Below, in pieces: positions 17,909-27,062 of a stretch of 64,000 nucleotides of DNA. This DNA comes from Pseudomonadota bacterium. GTDB taxonomy: Bacteria; Pseudomonadota; Gammaproteobacteria; Xanthomonadales; Xanthomonadaceae. The stretch lies in assembly GCA_023390905.1 (NCBI GenBank), contig JAEWBY010000025.1, forward strand, positions 16,872-80,871, given 5' to 3'. Under the pieces are notes generated by a model. It saw only the letters and a list, made by a program, of their open reading frames with translations. It made no database searches and was not told the DNA's origin. A program made the position numbers and the translations under genes. How positions within the stretch are numbered: the first letter of the stretch is position 1; each line of letters starts with the position of its first letter.

Positions 17909-18823
17909 GTGCCGAACCTCCGCATTCCCGTGCACTTCCGCGCCGCCGCGCTGATGCTGGCGAGCACCCTGTTCTTCGCGATGATGGTGGTGGCGATCCG
18001 GCTGGCGTCCAAGGATCTGCATACGTTCCAGATCGCGTTCTTCCGCAATTTCTTCGGTCTGGTGGCGACCCTGCCGCTGCTGCTCAAGCATGGTCCCGGC
18101 CTGCTGCGCACCACGCAGTTTCCGCGCTACCTGTTCCGTTGCCTGATCGGCATCTGCTCGATGCTCGCCGGCTTCTGGGCCATCGGCCATCTGCCGCTGG
18201 CGCAGGCCGTGTCGCTGTCCTATTCCACGCCGTTGTTCGTGACCCTCGCCGCGGCGGCGATGCTCAACGAACGCGTGCGCGCGCGGCGCTGGACCGCCGT
18301 GTTCCTGGGTTTCATCGGCGTGCTGATCATCGTGCGGCCGGGCAGTTCGGAGTTCAGCATCGATGCGCTGATCGCCGTGCTGGCGGCGGTGATGAGCGCG
18401 CTGGTGGCGATCCAGATCAAGCAGTTGTCGCAGACCGAGCCGGCCGACCGCATCGTGATCTACACCACCCTGCTGTGGGTGCCGATGTCGCTGCTGCCGG
18501 CGCTGACCGTATGGCAGTGGCCGCACGGCATCACCTGGGCATGGGTGATCGCCGCCGGGTTCATGGGCACCGGCGGCCACATGCTGTGGACGCGCGCATT
18601 GAAGCTGGGCGAAGTCTCGGCGCTGACGCCGATCAGTTTCATGCAGTTGCCGGTCGTCGCCGTATTCGGCTGGTGGCTGTTCGACGAAGGCCTGGATCGC
18701 TGGACGCTGCTGGGCGCGGCGATCATCTTCGGCGCCAATGCCTACATCGCCCATCGCGAAGCCGTGCTGTCCAAGCGCGCGGCCTCAGAAGCCTCGAGTT
18801 CGGCGGCCAAGCCGGGCGAGTGA
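17909..18823 (+). CDS. EamA/DMT-family transporter
   Basis: This ~304-residue inner-membrane protein has two EamA repeats and about ten transmembrane helices (first: FRAAALMLASTLFFAMMVVA). The family exports metabolites such as amino acids or nucleotide derivatives, but substrates are not predictable from sequence. The start is uncertain: GTG 17909 follows an AGAGAG stretch and gives the usual family length, while ATG 17864 would add 15 residues. It is convergent with the kinase gene. Confidence 0.85.
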   Translation: MPNLRIPVHFRAAALMLASTLFFAMMVVAIRLASKDLHTFQIAFFRNFFGLVATLPLLLKHGPGLLRTTQFPRYLFRCLIGICSMLAGFWAIGHLPLAQAVSLSYSTPLFVTLAAAAMLNERVRARRWTAVFLGFIGVLIIVRPGSSEFSIDALIAVLAAVMSALVAIQIKQLSQTEPADRIVIYTTLLWVPMSLLPALTVWQWPHGITWAWVIAAGFMGTGGHMLWTRALKLGEVSALTPISFMQLPVVAVFGWWLFDEGLDRWTLLGAAIIFGANAYIAHREAVLSKRAASEASSSAAKPGE

Positions 18824-18862
18824 TCCTCACGCGGCTGATCGCCCAACGCGCCGCGATCCTGC

Positions 18863-21589
18863 CTAGCGATGTCCGGACGGCGGACGCTGCTGGCGGATTG
18901 CATTCGCCAGCGCGGCCATCGGTTCGCTGAGCGAGGCCGGGTCCGCGGCAAGCAGCGGTTGCAGCCAGCGCTCGCGCAGCGCGTCGGCTTCGGCAAGCTG
19001 GCCGAGGTCCTCGTGCGCCTGCACCAGGCTCCAGACCGCATGCACGGTTTCCGGATGATCCTGCCCTAGCAGGCGCGCCCTCGCGTCGACCAGTTCGCGA
19101 TACGCGGCGATGGCGTCGCGGCCGCGGCCAAGATCCATGTTGGCGTCGGCGCGGATCAGCAGCGCCCGCTGCGTCTGCGGATGCTTGAGCCCCAGCACGT
19201 CGCGCGCCAGCGGCAGCACGCGCGCCAGCAGATCCAGCGTCGCCTGCGGCTGGCCATCGTGCAGCAGCGTGCCGGCATGATTGATCTGGATGGACAGCGT
19301 GTCCGGATGGCTCGCGCCGAGCAGGCGGCTGCGTGCGTCGATCACCTGCTGCTCGATCGGCAGCGCGGAATGGAAATCGTCCAGTCGCGCATACGTGGTG
19401 GCCAGATTGACCCGCGCGCGCAGCGTCTGCGGATGTTCCGGGCCGAGCACGCGTTCGCGCCCGGCCAGCACGGCTTTGATCAATGGCAGGGCTTCTTCGG
19501 CCGCGCCGGAATCGGCGAGCATGCTGGCAAGCGTACCGCGCGCATGCAGGGCGATCGGATGCTCGGCGCCGAGGCGGCGGATCTGCGTGGCGACCAGTTG
19601 CCGTTGCAGCGCGACCGCGCCTTCCTTTTCTCCGGTCATCATCCGCATCACCGCCAGATTGCCGAGCGCGGCCAGCGTGTCCTTGTGCTCGGCGCCCTGC
19701 ACCGCCATGCGCAACGGCACCAGCTTTTCCATGTGGATGCGCGCCTGCGCCACGTCGCCGACGGCACGTTGCTGATCGGCCCAGGCATTGAGCGCGTCCA
19801 TCGTCATCAGATCGCGCTCGCCGGCTTCGCGCTGCAGGCGTTCGTACAGGGATTGCAGCATCTGACTGGCGCGCTCGCGATCGCCGCGCGCGGCCAGCAG
19901 GTTGGCCTGCGCGATTTCCAGCCCCACGCGGGTCGGATCGTTCACCGGCAGGCGCCAGGCCAGTGGCAGCGCTCTGCGCAGGATGGCATCGGCCGCATCG
20001 GTCTCGGCGGCCGCCAGTCGCGCCTGTGCTTCTCCCAGCCGCGCCGACAGCGTCGCCGCCGCGGCTTCACCGGCATGCATCGCCTGGAACCGGGCCACCT
20101 GATTGAAGCGCTCGGCGGCCTGCGCCGGCATGCCGAGGGCGGCGTACACGCGCGCGATCGAGGCGCGCAGATCATTGGCCAGTGCGGGTTGATCGGCGAA
20201 GTCCCGCGCCAGCGCCGCTTCGGCGTTGGCGAGCAGTTCGCGATCGATCATGCCGCGCGCGACATCGGCGGCGCTGACCTCGGCCAGGGCGGTTTCCAGC
20301 GCGGCGCGTACCGCAGGATCACGCTCGGCAATCTGGCCGCGCAGCCCTTGCGCCAGTCCGTTGCCCATCGCTTCGATGTCGATGCCTTCGAGCATCGATT
20401 GCTGGAAGCCGGCCATGCGTTCGAGTTCGCGGCTGCGCCGTTCGGCGAGTTCGCGCTGCTCGTGCGCCTGCCGCAATCCGTACAGCGACAGAGCAAGACC
20501 GCCGAGCAGTGCGATAACCGCGATGGTGGCCGCGATCATCCCGGCACGATGGCGCGCGAACAACTTCCGCGCGCGATAGCGCCGCGTCTGCGGCACGACC
20601 GACACCGGTTCACCCGCGAGGAAACGGCGCAGGTCGGCCGCCAGTTCGGCGACCGAGGCGTAGCGATCCTCGCGGTCTGGCTGCATCGCCCGGGCCACGA
20701 CCCAGTCCAGTTCGTCATGCAGCACGCGTTGCAGGCGGCCCACGCTGAGGCCCTGCGCACCGGCATGGCGCAGCGCCTGGCCCGGAGCGAGCGTGGACAA
20801 ATGGGTCGATGCACGGGGCATGTCCTCACCGGCGCGCCCCGGCCGCACGCCCACCAGCAGCTCGTGCAGCAGCACGCCCAGCGAATAGACATCGCTGCGC
20901 GTATCGATCGCGGCCGGATCCCCCTCGGCCTGTTCCGGGCTCATGTAATCCGGCGTGCCCGCGCGCTCCTGCGGGCCGGACAGCGCGCGCGAGGCGACCA
21001 TCGCGATACCGAAGTCGATGATCTTCGGCGCGGCGCGCCCGTCGATGCGATCGACCAGCAGATTGCCCGGCTTCAGATCGCGGTGGATGACGCCCTTGCC
21101 GTGCGCGTGCTGCACGCCTTCGCAGATCAGGATGAACAGGTGCAGGCGTTCGCGCAGCGGCAGCGCCTGATCCGCGCAGAACTGCGTGAGCGGCTGGCCC
21201 TCGCTGTACTCCATCGCGAAGAACGGCACGCCATCGGCGGTGGCGCCGGCATCGTAGATCTGCGCGATCGCCGGATGCCGCATCTGCGCCAGCAACTGGC
21301 GTTCGACTTCGAAATACGCCAGGTGGCGTGCGTGCAGGCGTTGTCCGCGCAGCAGTTTGAGCGCGACGGTGCGGCGCACCGGTTCGAGCTGCTCGGCGCG
21401 GTAGACCTCGCCCATGCCGCCCTGCCCGAGCAGCGCGTCGAGCCGATAGCGTCCCAGCCGCGTGCCCGGCGCGAAGGCGTGGCCCGGCGCGGGCGCGGAT
21501 TCGGAAAGCGGCGTCGCCAGAAGCTCGGTGGCTTCCGGGTCCGCCTCGGGCGGTCGTGGATGCATGGCAGGGTCCCCTTGTGCGTCCAT
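18863..21589 (-). CDS. Membrane serine/threonine protein kinase with C-terminal helical repeats
   Basis: This 908-residue protein has an N-terminal PknB-type kinase domain (about 48-325) with P-loop GQGGMG 55-60, catalytic K78, HRDLKPGN 169-176 and DFG 192-194, all intact. One transmembrane helix lies at about 350-370, followed by a long alpha-helical TPR-like region (about 390-905) with repeated ...LGAEHP/LGPEHPQTL/LGASHPDTL... units of about 42 residues. That region would face the other side of the membrane and may sense or bind proteins. It is divergent from an FHA-GGDEF gene, with 78 bp between starts. Targets and signal are unknown. Confidence 0.92.
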   Translation of the reverse strand: MDAQGDPAMHPRPPEADPEATELLATPLSESAPAPGHAFAPGTRLGRYRLDALLGQGGMGEVYRAEQLEPVRRTVALKLLRGQRLHARHLAYFEVERQLLAQMRHPAIAQIYDAGATADGVPFFAMEYSEGQPLTQFCADQALPLRERLHLFILICEGVQHAHGKGVIHRDLKPGNLLVDRIDGRAAPKIIDFGIAMVASRALSGPQERAGTPDYMSPEQAEGDPAAIDTRSDVYSLGVLLHELLVGVRPGRAGEDMPRASTHLSTLAPGQALRHAGAQGLSVGRLQRVLHDELDWVVARAMQPDREDRYASVAELAADLRRFLAGEPVSVVPQTRRYRARKLFARHRAGMIAATIAVIALLGGLALSLYGLRQAHEQRELAERRSRELERMAGFQQSMLEGIDIEAMGNGLAQGLRGQIAERDPAVRAALETALAEVSAADVARGMIDRELLANAEAALARDFADQPALANDLRASIARVYAALGMPAQAAERFNQVARFQAMHAGEAAAATLSARLGEAQARLAAAETDAADAILRRALPLAWRLPVNDPTRVGLEIAQANLLAARGDRERASQMLQSLYERLQREAGERDLMTMDALNAWADQQRAVGDVAQARIHMEKLVPLRMAVQGAEHKDTLAALGNLAVMRMMTGEKEGAVALQRQLVATQIRRLGAEHPIALHARGTLASMLADSGAAEEALPLIKAVLAGRERVLGPEHPQTLRARVNLATTYARLDDFHSALPIEQQVIDARSRLLGASHPDTLSIQINHAGTLLHDGQPQATLDLLARVLPLARDVLGLKHPQTQRALLIRADANMDLGRGRDAIAAYRELVDARARLLGQDHPETVHAVWSLVQAHEDLGQLAEADALRERWLQPLLAADPASLSEPMAALANAIRQQRPPSGHR

Positions 21590-21667
21590 GGTAACGGAAC
21601 CCTCGGCAGCCCCGCGCCGGAACCGCTACACTCCGCCTCCCCTGCCGACCTCCCGCGAACGCGGCGC

Positions 21668-22555
21668 ATGGCTCCCGATCACGACACCACCCAGCGCACG
21701 ATCTGCAGCGACGGTCCCGGACCGCGCAGTTCGCGCTCGGCCTGCGTGGTGGTGATCCAGGGCGAGGGCCTGGGCCGGCGCGCGGACATCGATGAAGACC
21801 CGATCGTGGTCGGGCGCTCGCGCGAGGCCGATCTGCACATCCCGCACGCAAGCGTCTCGCGCCGCCACTGCGAAATCTGGCGCGATGGCGAGCTCTACCG
21901 CGTGCGCGATCTGGAAGCAACCAATCCCACCCGCCTCAATGAAACGCCGGTGCAGGAAGCCGTGCTCGCCGATGGCGATCACCTCACCCTCGGCGAGAGC
22001 ATCCTGAAGTTCATCAGCCACGCCAGCGTGGAAGCGCATTACCACGAAGAGATCTACCAGCTCGCCACCCATGACGCGCTGACCGATCTGTACAACCGCC
22101 GCCATTTCATCGATACGGTCGAGCGCGAGATCGCCCGGGCGATGCGCCATCAGCGGCCGTTGACGATGTGCATCATCGACGTAGATCTGTTCAAGCCGAT
22201 CAACGATCGCTGGGGCCATATTTCCGGCGACAACGTGCTGCGCCAGATCGCCGGCATCCTGCGCCGCCATGTCCGCAACGACGATGCCGCCGCGCGCATC
22301 GGCGGCGAGGAATTCGCGGTGCTGCTGCCCGAGTGCGACAGCGAAGCGGCGTTCGGATTCGCCGAGCGTCTGCGCCAGGCGGTGGCCGACGCGCTGTTCA
22401 AGCCGGGCGGCGAACCGCAGCGCATCACCGTCAGCATCGGCATCACCGCACTGACGCCCGAGCGCGACACCTGCAGCCGCATGATGGCCGCCGCCGACGC
22501 CGGCCTCTATCGCGCCAAGAGCGAAGGCCGCAACAAGGTCTGCATCCAGTTCTGA
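21668..22555 (+). CDS. FHA-GGDEF protein (diguanylate cyclase)
   Basis: This 295-residue cytoplasmic protein has an N-terminal FHA phosphothreonine-binding domain (about 27-118, with VVGRS 47-51 and SVSRRHCEI 62-70) and a GGDEF domain (about 133-295). The active-site motif is GGEEF (212-216), a functional variant, so it should make c-di-GMP. An RxxD inhibitory site (RNDD, 203-206) lies exactly five residues upstream, predicting product inhibition. The long open frame upstream of 21668 is antisense to the kinase and rejected. Divergence from the Ser/Thr kinase suggests that kinase signalling feeds into c-di-GMP through the FHA domain. Confidence 0.92.
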   Translation: MAPDHDTTQRTICSDGPGPRSSRSACVVVIQGEGLGRRADIDEDPIVVGRSREADLHIPHASVSRRHCEIWRDGELYRVRDLEATNPTRLNETPVQEAVLADGDHLTLGESILKFISHASVEAHYHEEIYQLATHDALTDLYNRRHFIDTVEREIARAMRHQRPLTMCIIDVDLFKPINDRWGHISGDNVLRQIAGILRRHVRNDDAAARIGGEEFAVLLPECDSEAAFGFAERLRQAVADALFKPGGEPQRITVSIGITALTPERDTCSRMMAAADAGLYRAKSEGRNKVCIQF

Positions 22556-22719
22556 GTCGGGACCGGGGACGTCCTTTCCCTGCTCCCGGCGGGCGAAGGC
22601 GGACGCCTCTGCCGGTCGGCCTTTGCCCCTCGACGGGGCGGGTTCGTACGCTGGTCGGCGTCGGCTTGCGGCGCACCGGCCGCTCTTCTACGCTGGCGGC
22701 TCTCTGGGGGGAGAGTCGC

Positions 22720-23076
22720 ATGAGCACGGGCACGCGTTTCGCGGCGGTGACGCCATTGGTTCCGGCCGGGCCCTCGTTGCCCGAAGCGCTGGATTTCTAC
22801 GTCGGGCAACTGGGTTTCCACGCGGTCTGGCAGGAAGGCGACATGGCCGGCATCGAGCGCGATGGCGTGGGCTTCCACCTGGTGCGCAACAGCGAATCGC
22901 GCTGGGCCGACAACGCCAGCTTCAGCATCGGCGTGCACGGCCTGGACGATCTCTACGCGGAGTACCGCAACGTGCCCGCGCGCGTGGGGCCACTGGAAAT
23001 GAAGCCGTGGGGCCGGCGCGAATTCCATCTGATCGCGCCGTCGGGCGTGTGCTTCCAGTTCTACGAATTCGGCTGA
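22720..23076 (+). CDS. VOC (glyoxalase/bleomycin-resistance fold) protein
   Basis: This 118-residue single-domain protein has the beta-alpha-beta-beta-beta pattern of the VOC superfamily (LPEALDFYVGQLGF... and ...GRREFHLIAPSGVCFQFYE, the typical ends of the two modules). A GGGGAGAG stretch lies upstream of the ATG. VOC proteins of this size include resistance proteins and lyases; no specific function can be given. Its 3' end overlaps the convergent PAP2 gene by 16 bp. Confidence 0.8.
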   Translation: MSTGTRFAAVTPLVPAGPSLPEALDFYVGQLGFHAVWQEGDMAGIERDGVGFHLVRNSESRWADNASFSIGVHGLDDLYAEYRNVPARVGPLEMKPWGRREFHLIAPSGVCFQFYEFG

Positions 23077-23768
23077 TCACCGCGCGGTGACCACGGCCGC
23101 GCACGCGTGCGGTACAGCACGAAATAGACACCGACCACCCACGCCATCCCGGCCGCCCAACCGCCGAGGATGTCCGAGGGATAGTGCACGCCCAGATACA
23201 GGCGCGAAAGCCCGACCAGCAGCACGAACGCCAGCGCGGCCAGCGCCGCGGGCCAGCGCCAGCGCGTGTGCCAGGCCAGCAGGAACACCACCATCGCCAG
23301 CGTCATCGATCCCATCGCGTGGCCGCTGGGGAAACTGAAGGTGTGCTCGGGTGCGATGGATTCCCACAGGCCGGGGCGCTCGCGCTGGAAGAACTGCTTG
23401 GTCGCCAGGTTCAGCAGCGCCGAGCCGATGAATGCACACGCCGAAAACAATGCCTCGCGCCAGCGCCGCGCGGCCAGCAGCGCCAGCACGATCAGCACGT
23501 CCAGCGGAATGACGCCGTACTGGTAGCCGGCGGCCGACACCGCGACGAAGAAGCGATCCAGCGCCGGGGTGGCCACTCCGTGCAGATGCAGCAGCAGCGG
23601 ATCGTCGAACATGAAGGCTTCCAGCTCGTGCACTTCATCGGCCAGCTCCACGAACAGCCACAGCGGCAGCAGCAGGCCGGCGAACAGCAGCCCCAGGCGC
23701 CATGCGTGCCGACGCAGCAGTTGGATCGCGTACGAAAGGCCCTGGGCCAGGACTTCAGCCGGCGGCAC
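23061..23768 (-). CDS. PAP2-family membrane phosphatase
   Basis: This 235-residue inner-membrane protein has about six transmembrane helices. The three PAP2 phosphatase motifs are intact: KQFFQRERP (124-132), FPSGH (146-150) and SRLYLGVHYPSD (188-199). Such enzymes dephosphorylate phosphatidic acid, phosphatidylglycerol phosphate or undecaprenyl diphosphate. It overlaps ispG by 14 nt upstream, so the pair is co-transcribed; a role in undecaprenyl diphosphate recycling would fit next to an isoprenoid gene but is inference. Confidence 0.9.
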   Translation of the reverse strand: MPPAEVLAQGLSYAIQLLRRHAWRLGLLFAGLLLPLWLFVELADEVHELEAFMFDDPLLLHLHGVATPALDRFFVAVSAAGYQYGVIPLDVLIVLALLAARRWREALFSACAFIGSALLNLATKQFFQRERPGLWESIAPEHTFSFPSGHAMGSMTLAMVVFLLAWHTRWRWPAALAALAFVLLVGLSRLYLGVHYPSDILGGWAAGMAWVVGVYFVLYRTRARPWSPRGDQPNS

Positions 23769-25020
23769 GCGCGTACTTCTGTTCGACGTAATCGTCGATC
23801 AGGGCGATGAACTCCTGCGCGATGTTGTCGCCACGCAGGGTGATCTTCTTTTCGCCATCGACGAACACCGGCGCGGCCGGCGCTTCACCGGTGCCTGGCA
23901 GCGAGATGCCGATGTTGGCGTGGCGCGATTCGCCCGGCCCGTTCACCACGCAGCCCATCACCGCCAGCGTCATGTTCTCCGCGCCCGGGTGGCTGATCTT
24001 CCATTCCGGCATGCGGCCGCGCACGTGGTTCTGCACGACCTTGGCCAGTTCCTGGAAGAACTCGGAGGTGGTGCGGCCGCAGCCGGGGCACGCGGTGACC
24101 ATCGGCGTGAAGGCGCGCTGGCCGGTGGTCTGCAGCAGCTCCTGCGCGACGATCACTTCCTGCGTGCGCGACTGGCCGGGCTCGGGCGTGAGCGAAATGC
24201 GGATCGTGTCGCCGATGCCTTCCTGCAGCAGCACGCCGAGGGCGGCGGCCGAAGCCACGATGCCCTTGCTGCCGATGCCGGCCTCGGTCAGGCCCAGGTG
24301 CAGCGCGAATTCCGAACGCTGCGACATGTCGCGGTAGACCGCGATCAGTTCCTGCACGCCGCTGACCTTGGCCGACAGCACGATGCGATCACGCGGCAGG
24401 CCCAGTTCGACCGCACGCTCGGCCGAATCCACCGCCGAGCGGATCAGCGCCTCGCGCAATACGCGGCCGGCGTCCCAGGGATCACTGCGGTGATGGTTCT
24501 CGTCCATCAACTGCGCGGCCAGCGACTGATCCAGCGATCCCCAGTTGGCGCCGATGCGCACCGGCTTGCCGTAGCGGATCGCGAACTCGATGAGCTGCGC
24601 GAACTGGGTGTCCTTCTTCTTGCCGAACCCCACGTTGCCGGGGTTGATGCGGTACTTGGCCAGCGCCTCGGCGCAGGCCGGCTCGCCGGCGAGCAATTGA
24701 TGGCCGTTGTAGTGGAAGTCGCCGATCAGCGGCACCGACACACCCATCATTTCCAGCTTCTCGCGGATGCGCGGGATGGCGGCGGCCGATTCAGGATTGT
24801 TGACGGTCAGGCGCACCATTTCCGAACCGGCACGCCACAGTTCGGCGACCTGCCTGACGCTGGCGGCGATGTCGGCGGTGTCGGTGTTGGTCATCGACTG
24901 CACCACGACCGGGTGCCCGCCCCCGACCTTCACGCCGCCGATGTCGACGGCATGGGTGATGCGGCGGGGCCAGGCGGTGGCGTCGGCGGGCGGCGTGGGG
25001 CGAGTGACGGCGTCGTGCAT
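23755..25020 (-). CDS. ispG: 4-hydroxy-3-methylbut-2-enyl diphosphate synthase
   Basis: This 421-residue 4Fe-4S enzyme catalyses the penultimate step of the MEP isoprenoid pathway. The cluster cysteines are visible as C311 and C314 (TACPGCGRTTSE) and C357 (MGCVVNGPGE). The N-terminal TIM-barrel part begins VDIGGVKVGGGHPVVVQSMT. It is the usual bacterial two-domain form. The PAP2 gene overlaps its 3' end. Confidence 0.97.
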   Translation of the reverse strand: MHDAVTRPTPPADATAWPRRITHAVDIGGVKVGGGHPVVVQSMTNTDTADIAASVRQVAELWRAGSEMVRLTVNNPESAAAIPRIREKLEMMGVSVPLIGDFHYNGHQLLAGEPACAEALAKYRINPGNVGFGKKKDTQFAQLIEFAIRYGKPVRIGANWGSLDQSLAAQLMDENHHRSDPWDAGRVLREALIRSAVDSAERAVELGLPRDRIVLSAKVSGVQELIAVYRDMSQRSEFALHLGLTEAGIGSKGIVASAAALGVLLQEGIGDTIRISLTPEPGQSRTQEVIVAQELLQTTGQRAFTPMVTACPGCGRTTSEFFQELAKVVQNHVRGRMPEWKISHPGAENMTLAVMGCVVNGPGESRHANIGISLPGTGEAPAAPVFVDGEKKITLRGDNIAQEFIALIDDYVEQKYARAAG

Positions 25021-25114
25021 GCGGCCATTTTAGCCCGCCGGCGCGCCACGCACGCGGCCGGCCTGCGACGCGCGGTCACGGGTGCATGCGCCGGTCATCG
25101 TCTAGCATGGCGGC

Positions 25115-26335
25115 ATGCCGATGTCCTCCCCCAGTTTCCTGCGCACGCTGTGCAATCTCCGTTGGGTCGCCATCACCGGCCAGGCGCTGGCCGTGGTGGT
25201 CGCGACCGAGTTGATGGATCTGCCGTTGCCGATAGCCCCGCTGTGGGGCGGCATCGCCGTGCTGGCGCTGTTCAACGTCTACGCGAGCTGGCGCAGCCGG
25301 CAATCGCTGACCGATCCGCCGCGCATCGCCTTCCTGCACATGCTGGTGGACGTGGCCGTGCTGGCCTGGCTGGTGGCATGGAGCGGCGGCATCACCAATC
25401 CGTTCAGTCCGATGTTCCTGTTGCTGATTGCCGTGGCCGCGGTCGCACTGCCGCTGCGCTGGGTGATGGCCACCGCCGCCGCGTCGCTGGTGGGCTATGC
25501 GCTGATGGCGATCTTCGGCCATCCGCTGCCGAGCGCGCACGGCCACTACACGTTGCACCTGTGGGGCATGGCGGTGAATTTCCTGCTCTCGGTCGGCGTG
25601 GTGCTGTATTTCTCCACGCTGCTGGTCGGTGCACTGCGCCAGCGCGAGCGCGAACTGGCCACGCTGCGCGAGCGCTTCGCGCGCAACGAGGGCATCGTCG
25701 CACTGGCCACCCACGCGGCGGCGGTCGCGCATGAACTCAACACGCCGCTGGGCACGATGACGTTGCTGAGCGAGGAAATCGCCGAGCAGACCGACGATGA
25801 AGACATCCGCGACGACGCGATGACCCTGCGCGAACTGGTGGATCTGTGCCGCGATCGCGTGCGCGAGCTCTCGGCCTCGGCCGACATGGGCTTTCGCACC
25901 GGCGTGGATCTGGAGCGCGTGATCCATCGCTGGCAACTGGTGCGCCCGACCATCGAACTGCACCGCGAAGGCGATCTGCCGGCCAACCTGCGCGTGGATC
26001 CCTCGATCGGCCATCTGTTGCAGGCCCTGCTCAACAACGCCGCCGACGCCAGCCAGCAGGCGGGTTCCCAGTGCGTGGAACTCAAGCTGAGCTGCCAGGG
26101 CGGCGAGCTGATCGGCGAAGTGCGCGATGAAGGCAACGGCTTCCACGAAACGCTGCCCTTCGAGTCCGAAACCCTGTTCCGCAGCAGCAAGCCCGATGGC
26201 ATGGGCGTGGGCCTGGCGCTCTCGCACGCCGCGGTCGAGCGGCTCGGTGGATCCCTGACATTGCAGACGGCGCAGCCGCGCGGCGTGCGGGTGAAATTCT
26301 GCCTGCCGCACGCCTGCCGCAAGGAGTTCCCATGA
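25115..26335 (+). CDS. regB: RegB/PrrB-type redox sensor histidine kinase
   Basis: This 406-residue kinase has six predicted N-terminal transmembrane helices (residues ~15-172), then the dimerisation/phosphoacceptor region and an ATPase domain. Three RegB marks are visible: the heptapeptide GGITNPF (91-97), which binds quinone in RegB; the H-box AAVAHELNTPLGTM with H206; and a cysteine (C245 in ELVDLCRDR) at the place of the RegB redox cysteine. The ATPase end contains DEGNGF and GMGVGLALS. It overlaps the cognate regulator by 4 nt. It should sense the respiratory redox state; target genes are unknown. Confidence 0.9.
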   Translation: MPMSSPSFLRTLCNLRWVAITGQALAVVVATELMDLPLPIAPLWGGIAVLALFNVYASWRSRQSLTDPPRIAFLHMLVDVAVLAWLVAWSGGITNPFSPMFLLLIAVAAVALPLRWVMATAAASLVGYALMAIFGHPLPSAHGHYTLHLWGMAVNFLLSVGVVLYFSTLLVGALRQRERELATLRERFARNEGIVALATHAAAVAHELNTPLGTMTLLSEEIAEQTDDEDIRDDAMTLRELVDLCRDRVRELSASADMGFRTGVDLERVIHRWQLVRPTIELHREGDLPANLRVDPSIGHLLQALLNNAADASQQAGSQCVELKLSCQGGELIGEVRDEGNGFHETLPFESETLFRSSKPDGMGVGLALSHAAVERLGGSLTLQTAQPRGVRVKFCLPHACRKEFP

Positions 26336-26874
26336 ACGGCCTGTTGATCGACGACGACGAACTCTACGCCCGCACGCTGCAGCGCATGCTCGCGCGGCGC
26401 GGCATCGAAACCCGCATCGCGCTGGACGCCGGCGCGGCGCTTCGGCTGGCCCGCGAGGAACCGCCGGATTTCGCGCTGGTCGATCTGAAGCTGGGCGAAT
26501 CCTCGGGCCTCAATCTGATCGAACCGCTGCGCGCCCTGCGCGCGGACATGCGCATCCTACTGGTGACCGGCTACGCGAGCGTGGCCACGGCGGTGGAATC
26601 GATCAAGCGCGGCGCCGACGATTACCTGCCCAAGCCGGCCTCGCTGTCCTCGATCGTGCGCGCGCTCGGGCTGGAAGCGAAGGTCGAGGATCCCGAGCCG
26701 GAAGACACGATGACACCGCTGCATCGGCTGGAGTGGGAACACATCCAGCAGGCGCTGGCCGAAACCGACGGCAACATCTCCGCCGCCGCCCGCCTGCTCG
26801 GCATGCACCGCCGCTCCCTTCAACGCAAGCTGATGAAACGGCCGGGACCGGAACGGCGTTCGATCGACGAGTGA
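26332..26874 (+). CDS. regA: RegA/PrrA/ActR-type response regulator
   Basis: This 180-residue regulator has a REC domain (DDDE near 7-10, phosphoacceptor D51 in FALVDLKLGESSGLN, K101 in LPKPASL), a short acidic/Pro linker (EDPEPED) and a C-terminal Fis-type helix-turn-helix (DGNISAAARLLGMHRRSLQR, 146-165). This layout is that of RegA/PrrA/ActR. It is translationally coupled to the sensor kinase (ATGA). Such regulators control respiration and anaerobic genes. Confidence 0.92.
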   Translation: MNGLLIDDDELYARTLQRMLARRGIETRIALDAGAALRLAREEPPDFALVDLKLGESSGLNLIEPLRALRADMRILLVTGYASVATAVESIKRGADDYLPKPASLSSIVRALGLEAKVEDPEPEDTMTPLHRLEWEHIQQALAETDGNISAAARLLGMHRRSLQRKLMKRPGPERRSIDE

Positions 26875-26953
26875 GTGGGCGCGGGAGACGTTAGCCGGTA
26901 GCCGGTAGCGGAAATTGGAAATCGAATTGCATCGCATTGAACGTTGGGATGTG

Positions 26954-26998
26954 GGAGTGGCTGACCAGACACGCGTCTGTTGAAAGCCAGTCACGACC
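26954..26998. repeat. REP-like element, copy 1
   Basis: The copy begins GGAGTGGCTG and ends CAGTCACGACC. The ends are imperfect inverted repeats that can fold with the middle CAGACACGCGTCTG, itself near-palindromic. It shares CCAGACACGCGTCTGTTGAA (26965-26984) exactly with copy 2, 65 bp downstream. Confidence 0.7.
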
Positions 26999-27018
26999 GA
27001 CAGGTCGAAGTTTTCGTA

Positions 27019-27062
27019 GGAGCGGCTGCCCAGACACGCGTCTGTTGAAAACAGCCGCGACC
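27019..27062. repeat. REP-like element, copy 2
   Basis: Begins GGAGCGGCTG and ends CAGCCGCGACC; the ends are inverted repeats (GCGGCTG/CAGCCGC). The same 20-nt core as copy 1 lies at 30-49 of this kilobase. This is the hairpin form of REP-like elements common in Xanthomonadaceae; it is followed by GTCGGGCCTGAAGGCCCTCC. Confidence 0.7.

Noticed and set aside
26954..27062. CRISPR-like repeat pair
   Set aside because: Only two imperfect copies with a 20-bp gap, REP-type hairpin structure, and no cas genes.
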